Assembly (NCBI GenBank): GCA_903858935.1
Contig: CAIOKO010000155.1
Location: 1-64,000, forward strand
Length of the DNA: 64,000 bases
Source: an uncultured Schlesneria sp.
GTDB lineage: Bacteria > Planctomycetota > Planctomycetia > Planctomycetales > Planctomycetaceae
Direction of reading: 5' to 3'
Shown: positions 44,827 to 53,971 of the stretch, piece after piece
Position numbering within the stretch: the stretch's first letter is position 1
Layout of the letters: each line of letters opens with the position of its first letter
Translations under genes and position numbers: made by a program
The notes under the pieces: model-generated
The model's input: the letters and a program-made list of their open reading frames with translations, nothing else
What the model was told of the DNA's origin: nothing
Databases searched by the model: none

Positions 44827-46053
44827 ATGGGGTACGATGGTCGCTTCTCGGGTGATTTTTTTACAAACATGGCTCCTGGCGAGGTTCTGTCTGCCATTAT
44901 TGAGCGGGCGGCAGACCTGCATGTGAGTGACCTTTTCCTCTTGGCTGAAGAAACAGGCCTTCGCGTCGCTTTTCGGCGCATGGGCGGGATCGAAACTGTG
45001 GCAGCCCTGCCGCTGGAAACCGGACGTTCTGTCGTCACGTTGCTGAAGGCGGAAGCGGGCATCGATTTGGGTGACCGACGCAGGCCGCACGAAGGACGTC
45101 GTATTCAGACCGTTGGTGACCGCGTGATCGATCTGCGCATCAACATCATTCCGACGCTCTACGGTGAAGACGTCACCGCTCGGCTGCTTGACCGGAAATT
45201 TGGACTGCGAACGTTAGAACAAATCGGTTTAACTCGGATTGAGTTAAACAAGATGCAGGCAATGTTAAGCAATCCCAGCGGTCTGATTCTGGTGACTGGG
45301 CCGACGGGGACCGGGAAGACGACGACGCTTTATGCTGCGATTCAGTACTTGAATGATGGTACTCGGAAAATAAACACGCTGGAAGATCCGGTCGAATATG
45401 CCGTGGCGGGGTTACGCCAATCCCAGGCGAATACCAAGATCGGACTCGATTTTCCCGAACTTCTTCGCAATGTTCTGCGACAATCGGCCGACGTGATTAT
45501 GATCGGTGAGATTCGCGACGAAGAGACAGCTGCAACGGCCGTTCGTGCGGCGAACAGCGGAACTGTTGTACTTTCAACATTGCATTCGCCAGTCGCCGCT
45601 GGTGCGGTGCAAAGCATGGCCGCTTTGGGAGTCAATCGTTATTTCCTCTCAAACTGTCTGCTCGGTGTCGTTGCCCAGCGATTGGTTCGGACTCTCTGCC
45701 CAAAATGCCGTGTCGCTTATGACATCAGTGAATCACCCGATACGTTTAGCGATGTCCAATCATTCCTTGAGCCTGGATTCGGGACATATATTTTCGGGCC
45801 CGGTTCTTGCGAAGCCTGTTTGCAGCAGGGTTATTCGGGACGAACGGCGATTGTCGAGCTGATGGTATTCAATAAGGCTCTCAGGCAATTGGTTGCCAAA
45901 GGCTGCAGCAGTGAAGAACTTCAGACGTTCGCCGTTCAACAGGGAATGCTTGAATTCCGCCGGTCAGCGATGGTCAAAGTTGCGATGGGCGTGACCAGTA
46001 CCGAAGAAATACTTCGGGAATTGCCTACCGATCAGTTGGGCCTGGACCTGTAA
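44827..46053 (+). CDS. GspE/PilB-type secretion ATPase without the N-terminal domain
   Basis: A 408-residue hexameric ATPase of the type II secretion/type IV pilus assembly family, normally powering pseudopilus or pilus assembly at the inner membrane. The N2-like region RAADLHVSDLFLLAEE precedes a RecA-like domain with Walker A TGPTGTGKTTTLYA, Asp box NTLEDPVEYA, Walker B VIMIGEIRDEETA and His box STLHSP. A four-Cys zinc site is present (CPKC and CEAC). It lacks the roughly 150-residue N1 domain of full GspE/PilB. The upstream gene is a STAS domain protein. No pilin, platform protein or secretin is nearby. Confidence 0.93.
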   Translation: MGYDGRFSGDFFTNMAPGEVLSAIIERAADLHVSDLFLLAEETGLRVAFRRMGGIETVAALPLETGRSVVTLLKAEAGIDLGDRRRPHEGRRIQTVGDRVIDLRINIIPTLYGEDVTARLLDRKFGLRTLEQIGLTRIELNKMQAMLSNPSGLILVTGPTGTGKTTTLYAAIQYLNDGTRKINTLEDPVEYAVAGLRQSQANTKIGLDFPELLRNVLRQSADVIMIGEIRDEETAATAVRAANSGTVVLSTLHSPVAAGAVQSMAALGVNRYFLSNCLLGVVAQRLVRTLCPKCRVAYDISESPDTFSDVQSFLEPGFGTYIFGPGSCEACLQQGYSGRTAIVELMVFNKALRQLVAKGCSSEELQTFAVQQGMLEFRRSAMVKVAMGVTSTEEILRELPTDQLGLDL

Positions 46054-46151
46054 CTGATCCATGATTTGCTAAACAGCCGGGAGGGCGTGGCTCCCACTGA
46101 GCCGCGCCCTCCCGAGTCATTCACTCGATATCGAGCCAACACGTGGCCCTT

Positions 46152-47225
46152 TCAAAGAATCTCGAGTGTGGGCATTTTGGGGGCGATCAACAATTGTTTG
46201 GCCACCTGCATGGCGACTTGCTCGCAGATGTTAATCAGCGGTGCTCGCGAAGGATTCTCTTCGGAAAATAGAGTCGCGATTCGACCTGCATCGCCTCGCA
46301 TGCGAATGCCGACTTCAATCGGCAATTCACCAAGGAATGGGACGCCAAGCTCTTCGGCTTTCGACTTGGCTCCGCCTCGCCCAAAGATTTCGCCCGTCAT
46401 GTTTTCCACAATACCGAGCAGCGGGATCTTGACCTGGTTGAACATGCTGATCGCCTTGATGGCGTCGAGCAAGGCGACCTGTTGCGGCGTGCAGACGACG
46501 ACGGCACCAGCCAATCCAAGGAGTTGAGACAATGTCAATGAAACATCGCCCGTCCCGGGAGGCAGGTCGATGATCAGGTAATCCAGTTCACCCCAATCAG
46601 TGTCTTTCAAGAATTGAGTGATCGCTCGGTGGAGCAGGGGACCGCGCCAAATGACCGCCTGATCGGGCTTCAGAAAGTAGCCCATCGAGATCACTTTGAT
46701 ACCATCAACCATGGCGGGCTGGATACGTTCGATTTCTTCGCCAGATTCCGTAGTTACTTTCATGGCCGTAGGGCGATCGATCGAACCAACCATGTGTGGG
46801 ATGCTTGGTCCGTAGACATCGGCGTCCATCAATCCGACCTTGGAACCGAGGGTCTGAAGACCGTAGGCCAGTGACGCTGCCACAGTACTTTTTCCGACGC
46901 CCCCTTTGCCACTTCCAACTGCGATGACATTCTTGGCCCTCAGGCCGATCGCGCCACCCGACATGTTACCTCGGACAACCGCACTAAATTCGACGTCAAC
47001 CGTGCTGAGGTCCGAATTTCCCTGTAGCGCAGCGGCGCGAATCGCTTCTGTGATTCGTTCTCGCCGTGGGTAAGCATGAGTCGGAAGTTCGATCTTTACT
47101 TTAAGGGTGTTACCGGTAAGTTGCACCCCTTTCAACATGTCGAGTTCTTGCAATGTCCGGCCGATTTCAGGGTCTTTCACCGCTCGGATTCGTTGCAATA
47201 CCTCAGTTTCTGTCAGCATTTCCAT
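46152..47225 (-). CDS. Mrp/ApbC-type P-loop ATPase, Fe-S carrier family
   Basis: A 357-residue protein of the Mrp/ApbC/Nbp35 family that carries Fe-S clusters to apoproteins. An N-terminal MIP18/DUF59 domain (RIRAVKDPEIGRTLQELDML) precedes the deviant Walker A AVGSGKGGVGKSTVAASLAY. LMDADVYGPSIPHMVG and YLIIDLPPGTGDVSLTLSQL follow. The Cys-x2-Cys that normally binds the bridging cluster, after ENM, is absent: here ENMTGEIFGRGGAKSK is found. Hence cluster handling must differ or the gene may play another ATPase role. Single gene; ATG at 47225. Confidence 0.9.
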   Translation of the reverse strand: MEMLTETEVLQRIRAVKDPEIGRTLQELDMLKGVQLTGNTLKVKIELPTHAYPRRERITEAIRAAALQGNSDLSTVDVEFSAVVRGNMSGGAIGLRAKNVIAVGSGKGGVGKSTVAASLAYGLQTLGSKVGLMDADVYGPSIPHMVGSIDRPTAMKVTTESGEEIERIQPAMVDGIKVISMGYFLKPDQAVIWRGPLLHRAITQFLKDTDWGELDYLIIDLPPGTGDVSLTLSQLLGLAGAVVVCTPQQVALLDAIKAISMFNQVKIPLLGIVENMTGEIFGRGGAKSKAEELGVPFLGELPIEVGIRMRGDAGRIATLFSEENPSRAPLINICEQVAMQVAKQLLIAPKMPTLEIL

Positions 47226-47557
47226 TTCTCATTTCGTTGAAGTCCAGGCTTGGGCCTGGTTTTTTTTCTCGAACTAAAACCTCATCGTTGATGTTTTGCT
47301 GAGTTGTAGCAACGACTTTCGTGACCGGCAACAACTCACTCGCGGCCATTTTCGTTGCGAAGTTGGGTTTTACTTAGAATTCCCGTCCTATGAACAGCCG
47401 TTCCGATGGTCGGCTATTGGTTCCCGCCATCAGCCTCTATAATTCATAAATGATCGCCAGATGGATGATCCGAGACGGATTTTTTCACCAGGTGCCATCA
47501 GCCGCGCTCGCGCCGAGTCACCGCCATCTACTATTTCGAAGTTAGCAAGGAGTGATC
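47226..47557. other. Divergent intergenic region with isolated terminator
   Basis: About 330 bp between mrp (minus) and the aminotransferase gene (plus). It contains a plus-strand terminator-like hairpin at 47244-47267 and the AAGGAG site at 47547-47552. No other feature recognised. Confidence 0.5.
47244..47267 (+). terminator. Terminator-like hairpin in a leader region
   Basis: CCAGGC (47244-47249) pairs with GCCTGG (47254-47259), followed by eight T residues. It reads on the plus strand, about 290 bp before the aminotransferase start and over 1.1 kb from any plus-strand gene upstream. It may block antisense transcription into mrp, or attenuate the downstream operon. Confidence 0.55.
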
Positions 47558-48685
47558 GTGGAAGGCAAAAATCCCGATGCTGCGACGCTCGATTCGAGCA
47601 AGCATCTTTTCAATGAAACATCACATTCGCCATCACTGACCGATCTCGTCGGATATGAAAAATCGAAAGACATCATCGATTTCTGTTTCATTTCCAATCC
47701 GTATTATCCGACGCCGGAAATGCTGGATCTGATGAAGGAGAACTTCGTAAATCTTCTTAAGTCCTATCCTTCCAGCAATCCGATTCTGGGTCAGAAGTAT
47801 CTGGCCGAATTGTTCCAATTGAAGCCCGAAAACTTGATCGTCGGCAACGGTGCCACCGAACTGATTGTCGCGATGAACGCGACTCTGATCGAAAGAATCG
47901 CCGTTCCGGTCCCGACCTTTGGCGAATATATCGAAAAGCTCAGGCAGCAACGCGATGCCGAGCTCTATTTTTTAAAAGCGGAAGACAATTACCGGCTGGA
48001 TCTCGACGACTATATTGGTTGGGTTCGGTCACGCGGACTTACCTCGCTATTGATCATTAATCCCGGAAATCCGACTGGCCAGCTCCATTCGCTCGATTCC
48101 ATGTTTGAATTCCTCAAACGAGCCAAAGATATGGAACTGATTGTTGTCGATGAATCGTTCATCGATTTTGCCGGTGAGGCGGTTCCCAGTCTGCTTCCCG
48201 TGGCCAAGCATTTTTCCAACCTGCTGCTGGTTCGCAGTATGAGCAAACATTGCGGAGTCCCCGGCCTGCGACTGGGTTATTGCTACAGTGAAAACCTCTA
48301 TGTGCTGAACCGCATGCGTCGGTTCATCCCGACCTGGAACGTCAATTCCTTTGCTCAGTATTTCCTCTCATTGCTGGCTTCGACCGATGCGGCTTACCAC
48401 GAAGGCCGGATACGTCTCATTAACGATGTTCGCTGGCTTTACGATCGCCTGATCGAGCTTAAGGGGATCTCAGTTTACCCGACAGGAGCGAATTTTATCC
48501 TGTTCAAGGTCAACGGTGGTATGACAGCCCTTGAACTTCAGACGCGTCTGTTGAAAGAACATCGAATGTACGTCCGTGATTGTTCAAACAAGATCGGCAT
48601 GGATAAATATCATATCCGAGTCGCGTCGCAAGGACATGAAAAGGATAGCCAATTGGTTAAAGCCTTGAAGGAGTTGCTCGGATGA
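47558..48685 (+). CDS. PLP-dependent class I/II aminotransferase (HisC/CobD-like)
   Basis: A 375-residue fold-type I PLP enzyme. The PLP lysine sits in LLVRSMSKHCGVPGLRLGYC, with LLIINPGNPTGQLH and VVDESFIDFAGE being the pyridine-nitrogen and family blocks. Similarity is to histidinol-phosphate aminotransferase and CobD-like enzymes, but no his or cob gene is close. The start GTG at 47558 has AAGGAG five bases upstream; another GTG at 47552 is in frame. Its stop overlaps the start of a class I amidotransferase-type gene by four bases, so the two act in one unit. Confidence 0.88.
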   Translation: MEGKNPDAATLDSSKHLFNETSHSPSLTDLVGYEKSKDIIDFCFISNPYYPTPEMLDLMKENFVNLLKSYPSSNPILGQKYLAELFQLKPENLIVGNGATELIVAMNATLIERIAVPVPTFGEYIEKLRQQRDAELYFLKAEDNYRLDLDDYIGWVRSRGLTSLLIINPGNPTGQLHSLDSMFEFLKRAKDMELIVVDESFIDFAGEAVPSLLPVAKHFSNLLLVRSMSKHCGVPGLRLGYCYSENLYVLNRMRRFIPTWNVNSFAQYFLSLLASTDAAYHEGRIRLINDVRWLYDRLIELKGISVYPTGANFILFKVNGGMTALELQTRLLKEHRMYVRDCSNKIGMDKYHIRVASQGHEKDSQLVKALKELLG

Positions 48686-49413
48686 ATCGCCCTTCCGTCG
48701 TCGTGGTGACTCGCAGGACGCTCCGCAAGGAAAAGTACATTGATTACGTTTCCGAAGCGCATTTAAGGCTCCTGATTCAATTGAAGCTTCTACCAGTGAT
48801 GGTTCCGGTCGTCGAAGGGACGCTCGCCTGCCTCCGGAATTATATGGCCAGTATGAGCGGGCTGTTGATTGTCGAAGGTGAGGACGTCGAGCCAATCCAT
48901 TATGAGGCGACCGCTGCCAATCATCGGTACGTCGAGCAAATCCATCCTCTTAAGGATGAAATCGAGATCCGGCTCATCCGCACTGCGCTTCGAAAAAAAC
49001 TTCCGATTTTCGGGATTTGTCGTGGTTCCCAATTACTGAACGTCGTTTGCGGTGGGACCCTGTACGGTGACGTGCAGAAGGAAAAGAAATCCCAGCTGAA
49101 GCACATCGATAACGACCATTACGATGTCTATCGTCATGGCGTTAAGATCATTCCGGGTACCCCGCTACACCAGTGGTACGGTCGAACCGAATTGCCTGTG
49201 AACAGCTACCATCATCAGGGTGTGCGAGAATTGGCCCCCCGTTTCATCCCGATGGCCAGGGCAGACGACGGGTTGATTGAGGGCTACTACGATCCAAAGA
49301 GCGATTTCATCGTGGGGCTTCAGTTTCATCCTGAACGGATGCCAGAAGAACCGGCTGGGAATTTACGCATCTGGAAAGCATTTGGATCAGCAGTCCAACG
49401 ATGTCAGTCATGA
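48682..49413 (+). CDS. Class I glutamine amidotransferase-like (peptidase C26) protein
   Basis: A 243-residue protein of the gamma-glutamyl hydrolase/PuuD type. The nucleophile elbow is FGICRGSQLLNVVCGG with Cys, and the catalytic His and Glu lie in GLQFHPERMPEE. Further family stretches are LLIVEGEDVEP (where PuuD has a G-G-D pattern) and SYHHQGVRELAP. Members hydrolyse gamma-glutamyl linkages or donate ammonia. The ATG at 48682 overlaps the aminotransferase stop by four bases (ATGA). The pairing and the nearby glutamine synthetases suggest an amide or gamma-glutamyl step; the substrate is not known. Confidence 0.88.
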   Translation: MNRPSVVVVTRRTLRKEKYIDYVSEAHLRLLIQLKLLPVMVPVVEGTLACLRNYMASMSGLLIVEGEDVEPIHYEATAANHRYVEQIHPLKDEIEIRLIRTALRKKLPIFGICRGSQLLNVVCGGTLYGDVQKEKKSQLKHIDNDHYDVYRHGVKIIPGTPLHQWYGRTELPVNSYHHQGVRELAPRFIPMARADDGLIEGYYDPKSDFIVGLQFHPERMPEEPAGNLRIWKAFGSAVQRCQS

Positions 49414-49492
49414 ATTTTGGCATTACTCGTTTCACGAACTCGATTATCAGTCGAAAACTCGGGGTGCCACGGTAATGGGCTTTTTCAGGTTT

Positions 49493-49740
49493 GAAACATG
49501 ACTTATTGAGTCAAGTTTCAGGATTTCTGCAAAGGTAGCCATCATCGCTCCGCGTGATGAGCATGTGTCTAAAACGACTCAATCGTTGCCTCAGCGTCAG
49601 GGCAAATACTTTGTATGAATTCCCATTTTGAAAACATGCGGATTGGAATTTGTTAGGTTCTCGAACGATGCTCATCGCGCTGAGCGATGATGGCTACTTT
49701 GGTCTGAGGCAAAGCCTCGCTGGAGTCTTCGACAAGGCCG
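49493..49740 (+). repeat. Dispersed element R1 (173-bp core 49530-49702)
   Basis: The core has inverted ends: left aaaggtagccatcatcgctc (from 49531) and right gagcgatgatggctacttt (near 49683). It carries the shared internal block catgcggattggaatttg (near 49634). The left flank has a TGACT/GAGTCA hairpin before GTTTCAGGATTTCTG, and the right flank ctgaggcaaagcctc. It shares all of these with R2 and R3. It has no open frame of note and looks like a non-autonomous inverted-repeat element. Confidence 0.88.
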
Positions 49741-49956
49741 TGACTTCAACGTTTGGCAGCGTATCCGACGAGCACGGCTTAACCTAAGACGGTAAAACCG
49801 TGGCCCCTTTTTTTCGGATGCTCTTCCAACAGCACTTTGTCGCCAGCAACCCATCTATCCCATCTTCGGGATGTTTCATCAGGCCAGCGTTATCGTCCGA
49901 TTCAAGAATCTTCGCGCCGCACAACTAAATCAACTAAATCAAAAGTTTCTAAACAA

Positions 49957-49995
49957 AAAAGCATCGCCACCCAGCAAGGGGCGGCGATGCTTTTT
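49957..49995. terminator. Bidirectional terminator downstream of glnII
   Basis: GCATCGCC (49961-49968) pairs with GGCGATGC (49983-49990), flanked by an A-run on the left and five T on the right. It can therefore terminate in both directions: glnII (stop at 50056) on the minus strand, and any read-through from the left on the plus strand. Confidence 0.88.
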
Positions 49996-50055
49996 AAAGT
50001 TCATTACCCATCATCGCGACATTAAAGAGCCGCGATGAAAAGGCAGGAATCCGAA

Positions 50056-51078
50056 TTATTTCGGGAGCGGTACGCTCGCGATGGTCTCCAGAATCCGGCT
50101 GGCGATCTGGTATGGGTCGCCTTGTGAGTTCGGTCGGCGATCTTCCAGGTAACCTTTCCACTCATTCTTCGGGAACGAGTTTGGAACGCGGATTGACGCA
50201 CCGCGATCGGCGACACCCCAGCTGAATTTGTGAATCGACTGAGTTTCGTGAAGGCCGGTCAGACGGAGGTGATTGTCTGGACCATAGACGGCAATATGTT
50301 CGGCTTTGTTCTTGTCAAAGGCCGCCATCAGTGCCTCGAAGTAGGCCTTACCACCGACTTCGCGGAGATATTTCGTCGAGAAGTTGGTGTGCATACCAGA
50401 GCCGTTCCAGTCAGTTTGGCCGAGCGGCTTGCAATGGAAGTTAACGTCGACACCATACTTTTCGGTGAGACGTGCCAGAATATATCGGGCGACCCACATT
50501 TCATCGGCGGCTCGTTTTGAGCCTTTACCGAAGACCTGGAATTCCCACTGGCCTTTGGCCACTTCGGCGTTGATCCCTTCGTGGTTGATACCGGCCGCAT
50601 GACAAAGGTCGAGGTGTTCTTCGACGATCTCGCGAGCGATGTCACCCATCTGGCTATAGCCAACGCCACAGTAGTATCTTCCTTGGCCCTCTTTGGGGAA
50701 ACCTTCCGCTGGGAAGCCAAGCGGCTGACCATCTTTATAGAGGAAGTATTCTTGTTCAAAACCGAACCACGTATCGGGGTCATCCAGGATGGTGGCGCGA
50801 GCGTTGGTCGGATGAGGCGTGAGGTCAGCAAGGAGGACTTCGCAGAGGACAATCACGCCGTTCGTGCGGGATGCGTCATGAAAGTTGGCAACAGGTTTAA
50901 GCACGCAGTCTGAAGAATGCCCCTCGGCCTGTTTCGTGGAACTTCCGTCAAAACCCCAGTTGGGAAGCTGTTCCAGCGTTGGCTCTTTGTCAAATTCTTT
51001 GATGAGGGTCTTGCCTCGGATGTTGGGAACGGGTGTGTAACCGTCGAGCCAAATGTATTCCAACTTAAACTTTGCCAT
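50056..51078 (-). CDS. glnII: Glutamine synthetase type II (eukaryotic-like)
   Basis: ATP-dependent ligation of ammonia to glutamate. A 340-residue GSII enzyme, the short eukaryotic-type form that bacteria carry alongside or in place of the 470-residue GSI. Signatures are WGFDGSSTKQAEGHSSDC at the N-terminus, GFEQEYFLY (metal-binding Glu) and GVGYSQMGDIAREIVEEHLD. QTDWNGSGMHTNFSTK and ADRGASIRVP follow. The ATG at 51078, after GAGGAG, is the start; a TTG one codon before is in frame. Divergent from the GSIII gene at 51770; terminator at 49957. Confidence 0.97.
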   Translation of the reverse strand: MAKFKLEYIWLDGYTPVPNIRGKTLIKEFDKEPTLEQLPNWGFDGSSTKQAEGHSSDCVLKPVANFHDASRTNGVIVLCEVLLADLTPHPTNARATILDDPDTWFGFEQEYFLYKDGQPLGFPAEGFPKEGQGRYYCGVGYSQMGDIAREIVEEHLDLCHAAGINHEGINAEVAKGQWEFQVFGKGSKRAADEMWVARYILARLTEKYGVDVNFHCKPLGQTDWNGSGMHTNFSTKYLREVGGKAYFEALMAAFDKNKAEHIAVYGPDNHLRLTGLHETQSIHKFSWGVADRGASIRVPNSFPKNEWKGYLEDRRPNSQGDPYQIASRILETIASVPLPK

Positions 51079-51769
51079 CAAATTCTCCTCGTCCTTCGTT
51101 CTTAAGCAGTCCGCGACATAAGTTGTTCGGGATCAGAGCCAACCGATCAGCAAATCGTATTCCGAGTCTCGAACTAGGGTTGTGGCATGAATGCTGGAAA
51201 TCATTCTGCCGCAGTAGTTTCTGTTCTTCGGAAATCGAAATTACAAGGCCCGCATGCCTAAGGTGTGCCTAAAAAACAGGATTTATTGCCCGAAATAAGG
51301 CAATGCAAGGTTACGTGTAGACTGCTTCTCGAAGTTGTTTTGCGTGGTTTTTGTGTTGCAAAAAGAGGCGCGTTAGCTGTTGCGATGTTGACGAAAGCAT
51401 CGGAGCCATTGGTGTTTGTGTTGATTGTGGATTCAGAATTCAAAGGGGGAAAAAGTAGATCAAAATTTGGATTCGCAATCGAAACGTCACCGTGAATGGA
51501 CCAGCCAATTTTCGCTCAACAAACGAAATGTAGAAATAACGGGCAGAAATCGAGAGAGAGCGACGCATATCGTTGTATTCAAAGGAAAAGATTGCAAAAA
51601 TCGGTGGGCAGTAGAGCTCGGCTAGTAGGCCGTTTTCTCTGCTAACTTCTCAGATACGCTATTTCTCCGAATTGACATTTTGGTTTTAGCATTCTGAATG
51701 CGTGCGAAGTTCGCACGGCAAAGGCCCTTTCGCGCTCACCCTTTGTTTCCTCGTTTGAAAGTACACTTT
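51079..51769. other. Divergent promoter region glnII / glnN
   Basis: About 690 bp between the two glutamine synthetase genes, so both promoters must lie here. It holds a TTGACA hexamer (51672-51677) without a good -10 and a perfect palindrome (51701-51717). No gene accepted: short frames at 51265-51625 lack start signals. No sigma-54 -24/-12 box was recognised with confidence. Confidence 0.55.
51701..51717. promoter_or_regulatory. Perfect 8-1-8 palindrome upstream of glnN
   Basis: CGTGCGAA-G-TTCGCACG, 53 bp before the glnN ATG and about 24 bp after a TTGACA hexamer. The perfect symmetry in a divergent promoter region suggests a dimeric repressor or activator site, but only one copy was seen and the regulator is unknown. 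Confidence 0.45.
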
Positions 51770-53971
51770 ATGAGTGGTAGCACAGCTCGATTCCAGGCAA
51801 TCCAGGCAGTCACGAATTACGCGCCGATTTCGGCACCCCTCAACTTCGCTGAAACACCAAGCAGCGAACTGTTCGGGACAAATGTCTTCAGTGTCAAAGT
51901 GATGAAAGATCGCTTACCGAAGAGCATTTTCAAATCCGTCATGAAAACGATTGAGTTGGGTGAACCACTCGACACGACGGTGGCCGATACGGTCGCAGCG
52001 GCGATGAAAGATTGGGCGATTGAAAAGGGAGCAACACACTACGCTCACATGTTTTATCCGCTCACTGGCATGAGCGCGGAAAAACACGATAGCTTTCTCA
52101 CTCCTGATGGGACCGGTGGAGCAGTCAACGAGTTTAGCGGATCGGCGTTGACTCAGGGCGAGCCTGATGCCTCCAGCTTCCCTTCAGGTGGAATTCGAGC
52201 GACTTTTGAAGCCCGTGGTTATACGGCTTGGGACGTGACCAGCCCTGCATTCATTCTGGAGAATCCGAATGGAACGACGCTTGTCATTCCGACCGCATTT
52301 TTCTCGTGGACGGGAGAAGCCCTGGATAAAAAGACGCCGCTCTTGCGATCGATGAAAGCGTTGAACACACAGGCTCAGCGCGTGCTGAAATTGTTCGGAC
52401 ACAAGAATATTCCGCTCGTGACAGCCTCATGCGGCCCCGAACAAGAATACTTCTTGATTGACCGGAACTTCTTTTTTGCTCGACCAGACCTGATCAGTGC
52501 CGGGCGAACTCTCTTCGGTGCGAAGCCACCGAAGGGTCAAGAGTTCTGTGACCAGTATTTCGGTGCCATTCCCGAACGTGTACTCGCCTTCATGCTGGAA
52601 TGCGAACGCGATCTGTTCAAGCTCGGTGTACCGGTCAAGACACGGCATAACGAAGTGGCGCCAGGCCAGTACGAAGTTGCCCCAATCTATGAAAACGCCA
52701 ACGTCGCTGCGGACCATCAGCAATTACTCATGCTGACACTGAAGAAGGTGGCGGCAAAGTACGGGATGGAGTGCCTGCTGCACGAAAAACCGTTTGCCGG
52801 CGTTAATGGGTCGGGTAAACACTGCAACTGGTCGCTGGGGAATTCCGCCCAGGGGAATTTGCTTGATCCCGGTAAGACACCTCACGAAAACATGCAATTC
52901 CTCGTGTTCTGTGCGGCTGTGATCCGTTCCGTTCACAAGCACAGCAAGTTGCTGCGAGCCGTTGTCGCTCACGCGGGCAATGATCATCGTCTTGGTGCGA
53001 ACGAAGCACCGCCGGCGATTATCTCGATCTTCCTCGGAGACCAGTTGGCCGATGTGTTTGAACAGATCAAGAAGAGCGGTACGGCAGCAACCAGTAAGCA
53101 AGCGGGTGTAATGACGGTTGGCGTCGACACGCTGCCGGCTTTACCCAAAGACGCTGGTGACCGCAATCGAACAAGTCCGTTTGCGTTTACGGGAAACAAG
53201 TTCGAATTCCGCGCTGTCGGGTCCAGTCAATCGCTGTCGGGGCCGTTAGTCGCACTGAATACGATCATGACCGAATCTCTTGACTACATCGCCACCGAGC
53301 TTGAAAAAGCCACGGGTGGTGATTCATCGAAGCTCGCGGGTGCAGTGCAGACACTGCTCAAGTCGATTATCAACGAGCATGGTTCGGTCGTATTCAATGG
53401 CGATGGTTATTCCGAAGAATGGCAGGTTGAGGCGGCTAAACGAGGTCTTCCCAACCTGAAGCAGACAATCGATGCATTGCCTGCGATTACTGATCCGGCC
53501 GTCGTTTCGATGATGGAAAAGTATAAGGTCTTGACCCCACGCGAAGTCGCCAGCCGCGAAGAAATCTATTTCGAGCAATATGTCCTCACGATCAATGTTG
53601 AGGCACGACAAACGCATGAAATCGCCAAGACAATCATTTATCCTGCTGCAGTGCGATACCAAAGTGAACTGGCGGCGGCGTCAGCCAACTGCAAAGCTGC
53701 GGGCGTCGACTTCGACTCCGCGCTGCTGATTAAGCTGAGCAGTTTAATTAAGTCGCTGAGCGAAAAGACGGCTGCCCTCGAACACCTGAACGAAGAAGGT
53801 GGCCACGGCGGACACGGTGTCACAAATCCAAAGCAGGCAGCCGATCGTTGTGCGAAACAGGTCAAGCCCGCCATGGAAGCCGTTCGAGCCGTTGTGGACG
53901 AGCTCGAGTCAATCGTCGCCGACGACCATTGGCCTCTCCCCACCTACCAGGAAATGCTCTTCATCAAGTAA
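51770..53971 (+). CDS. glnN: Glutamine synthetase type III
   Basis: A 733-residue GSIII enzyme, an unusual dodecameric glutamine synthetase found in Bacteroides, cyanobacteria and others. Family motifs are [72 protein letters not shown] and [12 protein letters not shown] late Lys-rich [18 protein letters not shown] segment follows. The start ATG at 51770 ([14 protein letters not shown]) is preferred; the in-frame ATG at 51698 would add 24 residues and cover the palindrome at 51701. It forms a divergent pair with glnII, giving the cell two unrelated-length glutamine synthetases side by side. Confidence 0.96.
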   Translation: MSGSTARFQAIQAVTNYAPISAPLNFAETPSSELFGTNVFSVKVMKDRLPKSIFKSVMKTIELGEPLDTTVADTVAAAMKDWAIEKGATHYAHMFYPLTGMSAEKHDSFLTPDGTGGAVNEFSGSALTQGEPDASSFPSGGIRATFEARGYTAWDVTSPAFILENPNGTTLVIPTAFFSWTGEALDKKTPLLRSMKALNTQAQRVLKLFGHKNIPLVTASCGPEQEYFLIDRNFFFARPDLISAGRTLFGAKPPKGQEFCDQYFGAIPERVLAFMLECERDLFKLGVPVKTRHNEVAPGQYEVAPIYENANVAADHQQLLMLTLKKVAAKYGMECLLHEKPFAGVNGSGKHCNWSLGNSAQGNLLDPGKTPHENMQFLVFCAAVIRSVHKHSKLLRAVVAHAGNDHRLGANEAPPAIISIFLGDQLADVFEQIKKSGTAATSKQAGVMTVGVDTLPALPKDAGDRNRTSPFAFTGNKFEFRAVGSSQSLSGPLVALNTIMTESLDYIATELEKATGGDSSKLAGAVQTLLKSIINEHGSVVFNGDGYSEEWQVEAAKRGLPNLKQTIDALPAITDPAVVSMMEKYKVLTPREVASREEIYFEQYVLTINVEARQTHEIAKTIIYPAAVRYQSELAAASANCKAAGVDFDSALLIKLSSLIKSLSEKTAALEHLNEEGGHGGHGVTNPKQAADRCAKQVKPAMEAVRAVVDELESIVADDHWPLPTYQEMLFIK

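Larger units (their letters stand above)
49414..50055. other. Convergent intergenic region holding element R1 and a terminator
   Basis: About 640 bp between the amidotransferase-like gene and glnII. It contains one copy of the 173-bp-core repeat family (R1) and the bidirectional terminator at 49957. The remainder shows no credible gene. Confidence 0.6.

Noticed and set aside
51265-51625. Short frames in the glnII/glnN promoter region
   Set aside because: No ribosome binding site, no domain and low coding character.
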